Positions 25,222 through 36,809 of a stretch of 64,000 nucleotides of DNA are shown one piece after another. The notes beneath the pieces were generated by a model. It had not been told where the DNA came from, made no database searches, and saw only the letters and a list, made by a program, of their open reading frames with translations. The position numbers and the translations under genes are program-made. The stretch is taken from NCBI GenBank assembly GCA_013368375.1, contig JAACJP010000003.1:372001-436000 (forward strand). Reading direction: 5' to 3'. Numbering within the stretch: position 1 is the stretch's first letter; every line of letters starts with the position of its first letter. The DNA is from Tricholomella constricta (lineage: Eukaryota > Basidiomycota > Agaricomycetes > Agaricales > Lyophyllaceae).

Positions 25222-27668
25222 TCAGATCGCCGGGCCAAAATGCGCGATATCATACCCTGAGAGGCCACTTTTGTACGCGTCCTTGAGGTGCTGCGAGATG
25301 GGGTTGACAGCGTTCCGCAGGGCAGATATGACAGCGCTGGCGGTCATCTGCAAACTCCAAAGGCTAACGGTTCTGATGCGTTGCCGGTTCATCGTCGACT
25401 GTGAGACGTGGTAAGCCAGGGCTTCATAGCTCTGTTGCGAGTGTAAGTTGAAACTATTCTGGGCCGCACAGAGTACATGTACCTTGAGGGATATTGCATC
25501 CATCATTCCAGCTAGAAGGACGCATCAGTGCATCAGAATCACGAAAGCAGAGTATCTGCCTTACTTTCCCACATCTGGAAAGCCGGTGTCAGAGAATGTT
25601 TAGCAAATGAAAAAACGAGGCAGCTTACGGTCCAAGCTCCATCAAAGTCGTTGAGATCCATAACCACACGACAATGTATAGGAACCAGCGTCCGATTCGC
25701 GCTAGGAAAAGACTCAGCATTTACGTTGACACACTTCAGCAAAATAAACTCACTTCATAAATGCCACAATGGGTCTGATGAGCGCATTATTCACGTACGA
25801 CAAGTCTTCGGTGAAGATTGGCACAGCAGCCTTCAGATCTCGAAATCGCAAATCGATATCAACAACCACCTTCAACTTATCTTCCTCGCGATCGTCCTCG
25901 TCCTCGGAGTCCTGGGGCGCGCTGAGTGCAGGCTTGATAAGCTCGCGCTGACCTGGGATGCGAGCCAGCTCCGGGTTTGCGGTGGCCAGGGATGTGGAGA
26001 TGGAGTCCACGATCTCGCCGAGGATGGCGTTAAAGGGAAGATCATCATGCGGGTCGCGCGGGAATTTGATGTCCAGGACGGCGTCGACTTTACCCGAGGT
26101 GATCCAGGAAATGGGGCCGGCCTCTGTGGTTGATCCTTGCAGGTGGTCGATGTTGACGCCGTCGATACGGATACGGGACTGTAAGAGCCCGGCCATTAGA
26201 TTCAGTCGAAGTTGAAAGGCAATTTTATGTGCGAACCATTCGACCCCACTCGCCATCCTTCAAGTCCATCTCTGTCGTCCTGCCGATACTCTGCGGCTTG
26301 TGCAAACTGAACAAGCAGTTGTCGAATTGACCGACGATGTTTTCTGCACACAAGAAGTCGTAGAACAGCCAACGTTTCCTGAATTGGTGGATGTCGGCGC
26401 GGAAGATGGATGCGGTATAGGGTCGGAAACCACCTGGTTGGTGGACGGTGACGAGGACATCTTGCAGTTGCAGGGACTCTAGCTCGAAATCACCCGGCTG
26501 CGATTTGTGCCGAAAGTGAGCGGGATCGAGGGGGTTATCCGGGTCCCAATACACCCCACGACGGTCTGAGGCATAAATGTTAGCACTTGGCAAGGAGTAA
26601 GCAAGGAGATATGTACCCAGGACGCCGCGAACACCCTTGATGACGGCATCTTCGACGAGCCCTTTCCCATCTAACCATCTCCACAATGAAAGTGTAACGT
26701 CCACCGAGTCAATATTGAGGTCGAACAAGGACATATTCCAGTCCTCGTCTGCCGTCGATGGCGCATCGACTTCGTCATCGTCTTCGCCGAAGTGGTGATA
26801 CGCAGGATGATTGCTGACATCATATCCAACAGTAGCGAGATGGTCGACGCGTTTGCGTGTTTCAGCAGCAGTAGATGCAGTGGGCCTGCGGGAGACATAT
26901 ACATTTTTGAAAGATATACGAGAGTCCTTCCATTTCGGGACGATGGCGGATTCGAAGATGATTGTAACGCCAGTTTCAGAGGTGAGATAGTCGCTGATGC
27001 CGCGAGCAACATAATCTGAAAAAGGGCGCAATTGAGCGTGGAGTCTATTCCTAGATTAACAGGACGCACTTTGGAGGCGGAGACTGTTAACTATGGCAAA
27101 AATGACTGAAAAGAAGGTGGTGCTAACAAAAGGTATTGAGCAACAATCTGGACTTTCAAAGTACTTTCACCCACGTTCCAATTAATATCCAGATTGTCTG
27201 ACTCATGAGAAACCAAGTGAAGAATGCCGACATGTCATCAGCATTGAACTTGCGAAAGGACTTGATGGTGAACCATTTGAAGCGAATACGAGTGCGCTGC
27301 CAGAAACCAGTAGCGACGTTCAAAAGGTCGTCCCGCGTGGGTGTATGAGGATGGGGAACGGACAAGGCAAGACGGCGAAAGAAGCGCGAATAGTTGTCGA
27401 GGTTGTGATTTGGATGTGAGTCTTGGGGAATGGTTCTTTTCTCGTGGTGATGGGATTCGGGCGTCGCGCCAGATGTCGCGCGCTGGTCAGACTCTGGAGG
27501 TTTTTTTGGTACGGCATTATTGCGAGGCAAGTGGGTATGAAGCAGGCGTATATGAAACTGTAGATGCGGTGAGCGAATGGGGCTGTAGTAGCGCTGGAGA
27601 GCAATACGGGGACGGGAGCAGTACAGCGCAGACCGCGCAGCTTGTCTGGACAACGACGCGAGCGCCAT
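25222..27668 (-). CDS. Mitochondrial inner-membrane distribution/morphology protein, Mdm31/Mdm32 family
   Basis: These inner-membrane proteins keep tubular mitochondrial shape and nucleoid inheritance in yeast. The first exon (start 27668) encodes an Arg/Ser-rich mitochondrial presequence (MALASLSRQAARSALYCSRP), then the family segment FNADDMSAFFTWFLMSQ with a membrane helix (TIWILIGTW). Further exons give the conserved middle (TIIFESAIVPKWKDSRISFK, NMSLFDLNIDSVDVTLSLWR, GVRGVLG, DFELESLQLQDVLVTVHQPG, FDNCLFSLHKPQSIG). The intermembrane-space part continues with RIDGVNIDHLQG and KVDAVLDIKFP. The C-terminal exon ends at 25222. Basidiomycetes often have one gene where yeast has two, so no number is assigned. 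Some intron borders are approximate. Confidence 0.87.
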
Positions 27669-27778
27669 CGTGACCGTCGGACGAAACCTGCAAACTTCGG
27701 ATTACGTACCGCGCAAACAAATTGCACGCTAGCTACCAGCTCCTCGACAAAGTGCGCTCTCTTCCTCTTTCATCACTC

Positions 27779-29469
27779 ATGTACGACGACCTCCTCTATG
27801 ACAGGGGCTCGTTCCCCACTTCATTATTCGTCATGTCATCCGTGCTCTTTTGCGCCACAGAGACTCCGTGAAATTGACTATGGGCCCTTTGAGGCCAACC
27901 ATGCTGCAAAAATGCGCTGGATTGAGGAGCTTTGCGCGAGAGATACGATCGCCGAGGTACCTGAGAAAGCTAACGAGCAACACTTCCAAGTAACCCCGCC
28001 GATCTCAAGAAATTTCCATGCCTGACGCGGACATTTAGGTCCCCACCGAACTCATTATTTCCGCCTTGGGTCCTTATGCCAAGTACTCGTCGTGTTTGTA
28101 CCCGACCGGGAAAGAAACCCTTGCAGAGGCTGAAAGCCTTATGCTGGAAAGCTACTGCGAGAAAGCCCAACTGAGAGATAATCAGGAAATATTGGACCTG
28201 TGCGGTTCTCGTGTTCAATGAAACTGTAGTCTTTCGCTATTCCTTGCTCAGGTACTTATATATTCTTGACTCCCTTTGACACGCGGTCTCATGTGTTGCG
28301 ATTGGCACCCCAACGCATGTATCACCGGGCTATCCAACTCAGCCACCCAGAAGGCTTATATCGACGCAATTGCAAAGCTTCGGGGTCTCACTCTTATAGT
28401 GGTCAGTATCCTGACATCATGTTGTGCCAGTCAGTGCTTGGGAAAAATAAACCCTTTTCCACAGATCATCACAGCCGACATCATTACATCCAACTTACTT
28501 TGGTAGTGAAGAATAGTGGGTATTATCTGCCTCTCATCATGTATCAACTCACCCGGCACCACCGCCTGCAGCTTTGACAGAATCATATCCATCGAGGTTC
28601 TTAGCGCCGAAGCCCCAAAATTTGACTCAATGTAACCCTGACCGTTCTTTAGATGTTTGAGCACATGAAGAACTACCAGGTCATGTTCCAAAAGGTGTCC
28701 ACCTGGCTACGGCCAAAATTGTCTCCGGCGGCCAGAGCAGACGATGCTCTGCTCTTTATCCAGGTCTTCTGCCACCGCTCAATGCCCTATCACTTCGAGG
28801 AAGGCGACGGCTGGATGGCCCAGAACTTCTTCTCAGGTCAGCGCTGCTTGTTTCAACGGCACCCCGAATTCTGATCAGAACGATTCACAGGGGGCACGAT
28901 GCCGTCGCACGATCTTTTCTATTTTTCCCCCTTGAGTTATAATGTGTCGCTTGCTTCTTACACCCTGCGGGATCACCCACAGACGTACTTCCAGTCTGAC
29001 TTAACGCTCACCCGGAGCTGGTACATCAACGGCATGCACTACTCCCGTACCCTCGAAGACTGGCTCAAACTCCAGGACAAGAATGGCAAGGGCATAACCC
29101 ATCCTTTCGGGTATCGGAAATGGATGTGCAGTACTGATGCAGCTCTGCATCTTACACGCGACAGAAGGCCTCGCGGAACTGCGAAATGATGCGGTAGCGA
29201 ACGGAAAGCCTCCGACGGATGCTACCAAGACTTTCTACCGGTCCGTGTCAAAGTTCTCGACAGCTTTTCAGGCGTTGAACTGCGTTGCAACGTTCCGAAG
29301 GTTCCGCGTGTTCTATATGGCATGCACTGAGTTGTTCAATATGGATTGTGGTCAGTAGTGAGTTCATCGCTGTCCTAGGTAGCTTCTTGCCTCCTGGATG
29401 TCGATCAAGTTTTCGTTTGCTGGTAGGTGGGGTATTGGACATTATCTCTTCGAGGCGAAAAACAGCTAG
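27779..29469 (+). pseudogene. Broken CFA-synthase-like SAM methyltransferase
   Basis: Exons match the fungal SAM-dependent methyltransferases related to cyclopropane-fatty-acid synthase and coclaurine N-methyltransferase. Recognisable blocks in order: DLLYDRG, LVPHFIIRHVIRALL, REIDYGPFEANHAAKMRW, RDTIAEVPEKANEQHF, EILDL (motif I start), ITGLSNSATQKAYIDAIA, ITADII, DRIISIEMFEHMKNYQ, PYHFEEGDGWMAQNFFS, SWYINGMHYSRTLEDWL, TFYRFRVFYMACTELF and GIGHYLFEAK. These lie in conflicting frames. The frame changes twice between 27800 and 27860. The glycine-rich SAM loop after EILDL cannot be read: an in-frame TGA lies at 28267-28269. The final join is also out of phase. The introns remain recognisable, so it was inactivated fairly recently, unless these are assembly errors. 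Confidence 0.72.
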
Positions 29470-29642
29470 TCTTCACTCTATGACGACTAGGAATGGCATC
29501 AAAACGTGGTATTGAAGTAGACTTTCCCTACTAGAAATATATATACCTCGAGTAGAGGAAGGGAATAGTATACAACACAAGGGAAAGAAGATAGACATGG
29601 AGCGTCGTCCCTTCAGTATGAAAATTAAAGAACCCGTTTTCT

Positions 29643-30988
29643 TCAGCGGTCTTCAATGTTGTTGAGGAGACGGAGAATGTTGAGGACTGTTGGCACAAGA
29701 AAAATCAGTAACGGTCCAAGTGCAGATGGTAATCTGGAAACCATACACAGGTTAATGAAGCTGCCAACCCAAAACATGAGAAGGTCTTCAAAAAATGACA
29801 ACAAACAAGACGCACTCGAGGTAGAGCGAAATGGCACCCATGATGAACTCATCGGGCGAGAGCTTCGCGTTGATCATATAGGTATCATACACGATGTACC
29901 CGCTGAACAGGAGGCATCCGCCGATGGCGAACAACAGGTCCATGGTCTTTCCAAACGGAATGAAGATACCGACGAATCCGGTCATCACTGAACATTACTT
30001 GTCAGACAGCAGGTCCCACAAGAGATAGAAAACGGGTGGTCATACCCATGGCAATAAGCGCACCAAAAAGGAACGGCCCCATCCCAGAGAAGTCATACTG
30101 ACGGAGGCAGAGCGTGAGTAGAAGCGGGGGACGCATGAGAGACAACCCGAACCTTCGATTGGAAAGTGAACAGCGTGAGGCCAATGAATACACCTAAGGT
30201 GATCAGCCTGCATCGGAAGGTCAAAGTTGCCCGTTGTGACAAAAAGCTTCAGACGCACAGTGCTTGGAGAACAATAACATTGTCGTAGAACGCGATGACT
30301 ATCCCGAGTGTGAAGGCCTCCATGAGCGTAAACGTAGTGAGCAGGACGAAATTGAGGGGATGGCTGTGACGCTTCCAGTACAGAGCCCCAAGGTTGATGA
30401 GAGTGCCGATGAGGGGAACATAGAATGCCCAGATACTGAGGTTCCGTTCAATTTCGGGGCTCTCTATGTATGAGGCGACGCACTGTGTTTGGACCCAGAA
30501 GAGCGTTGACGGCGACTGCGAGATGGCTCCGCCGACAACGACAGTTGCGAGCTGAAGAAGGCGTCAGAGAGAGCTTGGCTTACATAGCGGAAATGAGTTA
30601 CAATCTGGCAGACTAAACCACGGTGGAACGTTAGTTCAGCGACTGGAGGATAAAGAGCGTCTAAGCTTACGCAGTATGGTGTACACCTTGCGAATGAAGG
30701 CGTTCCTGATCTCTGGAGCGCTATCTGACACTGTCGTGCCATACTAAAACAAAGACGATGGCATTAGACAGTAGAAAACAGCACCACAAGAGATGCAGGT
30801 CAGCGCACCTTGAAATCATCAGGAAGGTCACCTTGGGCAGGTTGGTTGTAGATTCCGGCGCTGTTCGAGCTTGAGCCACCGAGGAGCGGCTCCTGTGCTT
30901 GGTTGTCACGGAAGTAGTTGCCGTTGTTGGGCTTGGAGTTGGGGCCTGCAGCCCCGTAGGAGGGTGGAGGGACGGGATATTGGCTCAT
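29643..30988 (-). CDS. Bax inhibitor-1 / LFG (TMBIM) family membrane protein
   Basis: Seven-helix channel-like protein of ER, Golgi or vacuole membranes, linked to calcium leak and cell-death control. The start at 30988 (MSQYPVPPPSYGAAGPNS) opens a Pro/Tyr/Gly-rich cytosolic leader, as in LFG and yeast Bxi1. Several exons then encode the membrane part: EIRNAFIRKVYTILFCQIV, WSLYIPTFGALINLG, HPLNFVLLTTFTLMEAFTLG, a segment ending YDFSGMGPFLFGAL, FGKTMDLLFAIGGCLLFSGY, and the diagnostic YIVYDTYMI. The acidic di-Asp-type C-terminal region is partly seen in LSPDEFI. The protein ends at 29643 (LLNNIEDR). Introns are short and some borders were inferred. Confidence 0.87.
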
Positions 30989-31102
30989 AATGGTCGGTGG
31001 AACACTTTGTCTAAGCGGAGACAAAAGCTGTCAGTCATCGACGGCAAGCTCCGGGCCGACGTCGAACTACGCACTATAAAGTGATATCTGCACTACTAAG
31101 GT

Positions 31103-31160
31103 CAGTCTAGTCTCTCCTAAACAAACACCATCAGTCTAGTCTCTCCTAGACAGACACCAT
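31103..31160. repeat. Two tandem 29-bp units in a divergent promoter
   Basis: Two head-to-tail copies (31103-31131 and 31132-31160) starting CAGTCTAGTCTCTCCTA differ at two positions and are followed by the first bases of a third copy. They lie in the 271-bp region between the BI-1 family gene (minus) and the coiled-coil gene (plus). Confidence 0.8.
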
Positions 31161-31259
31161 CAGTCGTTTCTCCGTTCTGTACTGTCAGCCCATAACTTCA
31201 GCCCGGGAACGTCCAAAGTTTATGTTTTTAATTCGTCAGCCACCACATCTTGGTATTTC

Positions 31260-33180
31260 ATGCCGACGCTAGTACTCTCAGGCTCCGAACCTCATTCGAG
31301 GATGCATTTCTCGATTCGGAAAACGTTTTCTCGTCTCCATGCTCATCGCAGGACAGTCTCGGAGGCTTTTCCGGTTGATTTTGTGACCCAGCCAGTGGCA
31401 GCTCAAGTACACCGACCCTCTTCGATGACAAACCTCGAGGGACTCCTCGATCTTGCCTATGCTCCTCCGGGCCCAGCTTCGCTTCGCACTTCTCCGGAAT
31501 CTGCTCTACTGGTCCCCAAGACAGTCTTGAAAGCTTCCAAGCCCCCATCTATCTCGACGCCTGCTTTGCCAGATCACATATCCTCGGACATCACGAGACT
31601 TGAGCGCCTTGAGACTGAGAATAGGTGTCTCCGGGAAAGGGTCGAGTATCTCAAGCTAGAGGTCCAGGTTCGGGAAGAGGAGCTCAACAGGTTCAGGAGT
31701 GACTACTACGCCGAACGTTTCAAGGCCAACGTCCGCAAACGCCTCGCGAAATCGTCCGAGAATTGCCACGAAGTTCAGCTGGAGCAAGCCGATAAGTTCA
31801 TTTCGTCGATGGTGGAGGCTGGGCTTCATCAGCGCGTTCTGTCCGAGGCATGGACGACCATTGCAGCGGGAGCTACGGCTGACGATGCCCTGGTCGACGC
31901 CATCAAGAAGGCGGCCGCGACACCTGGGACATCATGGTCTAGGATCATACCCAATGTGGTCGGCCCTTGGACTCCAGACAATTATCTCGCTGCGATTGAT
32001 ATGGCTGTCAACGTCACGAAGGAGCTCAAAAACGCTAATAAATTTGCAAAGTTCTGGAAAACCAGGGTCAGGCAGGATTCCGGCCTGAAGGAACTTTCAA
32101 CACCATCTCCGTCCGACCTTTCTGATACTTCTGTCATGAACGATCTCTTGGGACACGATGAGCTTGTTGTTGATGACTTGCTCCAGCAATTGCAATCCGG
32201 AGGATTCCAACCCAGAATCGACGTCGCACACCCGGTTGCAGTACCTGGCCAGACCCTCATCGCAACCCCCGGTTGTGCTTGTGTTCATGTGCCTGTCACG
32301 CCACATCATGATGCTCGCAATCGTGCTCTGGCACCCCTCGCAAGTCAGGGTTTAAAAGACGAGATCATGCTCCCTACCTCTCCAGGGAAACGGTCCAAGT
32401 TATCTCCGACCAAGAAATTGCGATCGATCCTGAAGGGCATCGACATAAATACCGAGTCTCAACCCCCTTTAATGGCAGTCGAGAAACAAGGCACAAAATC
32501 TTCTGCGAAGGCGCTCGGAAAACGAAAGGCGATTCTTGTGGAACGTGCCCAGCCTGGACCCACGGTACGTGACTGGCATCGTACTTTTTCTTTTTCCTTG
32601 CTCAGAAAACTGACAAAGTAATGTACGTCGTCGATAGCTTGTGGTGCGCAGCTCCAAGGAGGTGTTCCGTGGCCTTCATTCAATGGACAATGTTCCGTTT
32701 GATCTGGACTGTCCCCCCTTGCCCTCGTCTCTGTCTTCACAATCTGGGACCCACCTTCGCGGTGACAGTGGCATCCTTTCCGCTGAGAAAGCACTTCAGT
32801 CTTTGGAGCGAATATGCGCAGGATTTAGCAGCGGGAGCTTGGGCTCGCTTGACTCCATCAGCGAGGTTGTGGCGACGAAGGACTTTCGACGTGTTCCTTA
32901 TCCTGCCATGGAAGCAGTCGCCAATGATACGCATGCCTCACGAAAATCATCAGCTCAGCCCATATCCCCGTCCTTTACGCATTCTATCATCAAGACCTCC
33001 ACTCCCTTGGCATCCAAGTCCCGCCAACCGCGTTCGCTGCCGAAGCCATCGTCGTTTCTTGCAAATCAATTTCAACCATCGACAACCTTATCTACCAAGC
33101 CAACATTGAGTCCCATAAGGAAGACTCTACGCAAGCATACATCGCCATTGCGTATCGCGAAGAAGGCGAGGGACTTATGA
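31260..33180 (+). CDS. Coiled-coil protein of unknown function
   Basis: Not recognised. Two exons, 31260-32564 and 32638-33180, joined in phase around a 73-nt intron. A Leu-heptad coiled coil lies at about residues 105-150 (RLERLETENRCLRERVEYLK, EVQVREEELNRFRSDY), preceded by a disordered leader. A helical region follows (DKFISSMVEAGLHQRVLSEA, TPDNYLAAIDMAVNVTKELK), then Ser/Pro/Lys-rich sequence with several S/T-P sites (LPTSPGKRSKLSPTKKLRSI). The C-terminal exon is basic and Ser/Pro-rich (STKPTLSPIRKTLRKHTSPL), possibly a nuclear localisation region. No catalytic motif was found. Confidence 0.7.
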
Positions 33181-33363
33181 GTTTTAAACTGTTCAGATCG
33201 AGACTGGGATAGATTCTCCTTCTGGTTTTTACTTCTGCGTAGCATGCGCACGTATCTGTGTATAGGTATACCACGTATGTATCGCCCTCAAGATTTCCTT
33301 CATTCCTCGATAAGTCTATGTAAACCGGTCTGAGGCCATCCTCTGTGGTATCCATTCAAAATC

Positions 33364-34362
33364 CTACGAAGTATACGGAGGAAGACCCCAATCTTCTGGA
33401 ACGAAAGCCTCTATTGATTTGAGGATTTGATCAGCCTTTTCTAGGCCAGTATATTCGACATCGAGGAGATTAGCGTCCGGTACCCAGATGACTGTAAGGT
33501 GTCCACGAACGATCATTGATGCCCAACCGTAAAAAATAAAAAAATAAATCATGGACAGACCTGACATCCCAGCCCGCTTCCCTGCTTGCATTCCCAGCAC
33601 GCTGTCTTCAAAGATCAAGCCTTTTACCCGTTCAGTTTTCTGGCCAGCACTGCATGATTCTACGTTGCCCACGTCTCTACCCAGCATCTCCCTCGCGGCC
33701 ACGAGAAAAATGTCCGGAGCTGGCTTGCCCCGCATGCCATATTGTGCGTCGTCCGCGCAGACGACGTTTCGATCAAAACAATCAAAAACTTCACCCAGAT
33801 GGCCTGCCTTCAGTTCAAAATTACGGCGCCGCGACCCAGTGGCGACTGCGATCGGGATCTTGTGTGCCTTCAAATGATGGATAAATTTCCGAATCCCCGG
33901 GAGCAATTGTACTGTGAGCCAAAGAGCGTCTTGCAGTGCGTTCCGCTGGGCGAGGTATGACTCGAGAGTAAGAGGTATGTCAGGGAAGAAAGAAAGCAGG
34001 TGCTCCGCGGCCTGGCGTTCAGCTGGCCGTTGCGATTGATTGTCTATGCTGCCTCGATAGTGCGATTCTTCCACTCACGTTTACCCATCATACCAGCTTT
34101 CATGTCCCAGGTCATCTCTTTGCCATATTGGCTTAAGATTTCGTCTATCAAGTTGTTCCGATGTCATGATCTAAAACAGTGTCGTCTTGATGAAGTATGG
34201 AATCGGGACTGACTGGTCACGTCGGTGTAGACTTTCTCGGAGTCAATCATGAGGCCTAGGAAGAATTGAGCGCCATTCGTGGAGATCCACGGGATGCTTA
34301 CCGTCCATGTCGAAGATGACATACTCAATTTTGGGGCGAACTGAATTTGTGCCATCGGCCAT
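33364..34362 (-). CDS. HAD-superfamily phosphatase, pseudouridine-5'-phosphatase (HDHD1)-like
   Basis: Small-molecule phosphatase of the beta-phosphoglucomutase-like HAD branch. The start at 34362 gives MADGTNSVRPKIEYVIFDMD. The nucleophile motif DMDG-LMIDSE is split by an intron at the glycine codon. Motif II is VATGSRRRNFELK, and the conserved Lys is in GMRGKPAPDIF. The acidic motif IV is IFEDSVLGMQAGKRAGM. The helical cap between motifs I and II is of the C1 type. The C-terminal exon (VIWVPDANLLDVEY to PYTS) ends at 33364. The best family match I know is the HDHD1 / yeast YKL033W-A group, but substrate prediction in HAD enzymes is weak. Confidence 0.82.
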
Positions 34363-34497
34363 CTTGATGAGGAGAGGGAGAGGGAGAAGGGGTTTGGGCT
34401 TGTCACTGTAATGATGATCTCTTCCCAGGTGCCAACAGTGCCCGTGTCAAAAACCCGAGACCGCTGACTCGACAAACGCTCTTTCTTCCCGATCCAC
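34363..34497. promoter_or_regulatory. Divergent promoter, HAD phosphatase / glutaredoxin
   Basis: 135 bp between the two start codons; pyrimidine/purine-biased (GGAGAGGGAGAGGGAG-like at about 34371-34388). No TATA box recognised. Confidence 0.4.
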
Positions 34498-35346
34498 ATG
34501 TCGACTGCAGCGCCGACCTCGAGGACTTCCATTCGACCCCGCCGTATCCTCATCTTCCTCGCCATACTCATTGGATTCCTCTTCTTTTTTGGTGTTCCAT
34601 GGGAATTACCTCCTTCTCTCAGAGATGCGGGTATGTCGGCCTTGTCGCGCGCCAATATCGCACACCTCGCCAAGTCTAGGGAGGAGCCCGCGCCGCTGCC
34701 CAAGGTTGACGAGATCTTTGGCTTGCTCCATATGGTCACTGAAGACGTCGTCGACCGCGCCTTGAGCGAGGTTGAGGACTTGGACCCGTCGCAGCCCATC
34801 GATATGACTGTTTATGCTGGATATGAGAAGGTCGACTGGACTAAGACGGTCAAGAAGTTGAATGAAATTTATCCTGTCGTTGTGTTCAGCAAGGTACGCC
34901 AAGCGATGTGCATCTCGTAGCATAGCGCTTGCTTACCGGGTCATGAATTCTCTAGTCGTACTGCCCGTATGTGTTTCCACTTTTTCTGGCTTCGCTTTAC
35001 GTCGGACTTCGACTTTGCTCCATAGATTTTCGCGGCGTGCAAAGAAACTTCTCGAGACTTACAATATCCGACCTCCTCCCAAGATCATCGAGGTCGACTT
35101 GCGCAGTATGTCATTCTCATTTTCCTTGCACACTTTTTTTCGACGACCCACTCTCCAGGAGATTCTGTTATCATCAAGAGTATATTGAGTCGCCTGACCC
35201 AACACCATACATTCCCCAACATACTTATTCGGGGACAGTCTATCGGTGGTTCTGACGAACTTCAAGCGCTTCACGCCCAGAGACATCTAACTAAGGTCCT
35301 TGAAAAGGCTGGAGCTGTTGTGCAGAAGGATGGGTCTGGAAAATGA
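34498..35346 (+). CDS. Membrane-anchored monothiol glutaredoxin (Grx6/Grx7-like)
   Basis: Secretory-pathway glutaredoxin that handles glutathione mixed disulfides. The start at 34498 is followed by a basic N-terminus and a signal-anchor helix (ILIFLAILIGFLFFFGVPW). A lumenal stem of about 80 residues leads to the thioredoxin fold (YPVVVFSK). The active site, rebuilt across an intron, is SYCPFS, i.e. a CxxS monothiol site. The TFPNILIRGQSIGGSDEL segment holds the cis-Pro-type glutathione-binding loop and the GGSD motif. The stop is at 35344-35346. Yeast Grx6 and Grx7 share this layout (signal anchor plus monothiol domain). The first exon runs to about 34893; two later introns are clear. Confidence 0.88.
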
Positions 35347-35530
35347 TACCGTCACTTTCCCCTCCTTTTATGTAGTAGTAGCAGTATTGCCTTGCAGACC
35401 TCTCTTGCAGTCTCATGTAAATTATCAACGTAGAAGCGACTCGTTTGACATCGCCAAGTTTTCGTGCATTGATAGAGAATCTCGACTACTGCTACTGCAG
35501 TACACAGCAAGCCTTGACCTCCCACTGGTA

Positions 35531-36809
35531 TCATAGGCACTGTGGCAACAGTCAGAAGAGGAAGAGTGATATTCAAAAGATAATACCTGTGAATACCATG
35601 GGTTATTAACGACGCAGTTATAAGGAGCGACGCATGTCGTCGGGCCAGTCCATCCAATTCTATATTCGAGGAAGTTAAGGTGAGCCGGCGGAACCTGACA
35701 CCTTGTGTCGTCACTTACCCGCCACACTGTCCCCACTGAGTTTGCTGTGCCGGATTAGCGGTTGTGGTTGACGTAGGGGGGGTAGTAGTCGGTCCAGTGG
35801 TCGGCGCGCTTGTAGTGCTGCCGCCTCCAATGATTCCGAACCACTTCAGAACTTCGGTATCCTGGAGCGGTATATTGTGCGGGACGCCGGCAGCACTGAT
35901 TGCTTGGAAGTTCGGTCCATAAGTGTAACGCGACCACCCCGAGAGGGGAGAGTTCTGTTGGGTAGAGGTTGGAGTGGTACTGTAACCGAAAACATTGGTC
36001 CACTGCTTGATTGCTTCATTGAAGTTGTTGTAGTTCAAAACTTCGTCCCTTCATGATATCATGCGCAATATGCATTAGATAGAGCGAAAGAATGACTAAC
36101 TGTGTTCCGTGCCAGATTTGCATCCTGGGTCTTCCTCCAGTATAACCTGGATAGCCGTTTCGAACTAGGTCACCCTACGCCAGATATCGAATCTTAATTA
36201 AAAGGAAGGGTCGCGAAGACGCACCCATTGTTGCGCGGTCTTGGTGAGGGTTCCCGTAGAGCAGGCGCTATTCCACATATCGGGACCGGAGAAACAGGCG
36301 TAAGGGACTCCAGCATTCGCGGACCCAGCCTTAAAGAGATCTGGGTACGCGCCGACCAGAACCTCGGTCATCATCGCTCCAGAAGACGTTCCAACCGCGA
36401 AAACACGGTTGGGGTCAACCTTGTAGTTGGCGATCGCATAGCGTACCATGGACGCAATTCCCAATGAGTCACCGCCAGCATCGTGCTTCAGGGTGGCGGC
36501 GGAGTGTACGTCCCAGCATCCTCCGCTGTCTGGAGCGTGGGGATAGATGACGATATATCCGTACTGGTCTGCAAAGTTCGCAAATTGCGTGCCCTGGTAG
36601 AACGCCTGAGCAGTGCCCGAGCACCAGTGTATACCGACTACAAGGGCCGGGGATGCTGCTACATTCGGGGGACGGTAGACATACATCCCCACATTGGTCG
36701 GATTGGTACCAAAGTTGATGACCTGCTGGTAGGTTCCTGCGGCGGCACTCGCGCCCAACACGGCAAACGTGGACACGATAAGGCATCTTAGGAACGATCC
36801 AAGCGCCAT
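35531..36809 (-). CDS. Acetylxylan esterase 1, CE1 with C-terminal CBM1
   Basis: Secreted carbohydrate esterase that removes acetyl groups from xylan. The signal peptide is [20 protein letters not shown] (cut near ASA). The CE1 alpha/beta-hydrolase domain shows the oxyanion region GIHWCSGTA, the nucleophile elbow VGTSSGAMM and the later His segment VPHNIPLQ. A Thr/Pro/Ser linker ([19 protein letters not shown]) leads to a family 1 cellulose-binding module with its aromatic face ([19 protein letters not shown]). The last two codons before the stop are in a separate exon, giving an end at 35531. A tandem paralogue with the same exon layout begins near 52011 but is interrupted. Confidence 0.88.

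Noticed and set aside
28431..28691. 86-codon minus-strand ORF in the methyltransferase pseudogene
   Set aside because: Its apparent conservation is the reverse reading of plus-strand exons and introns.
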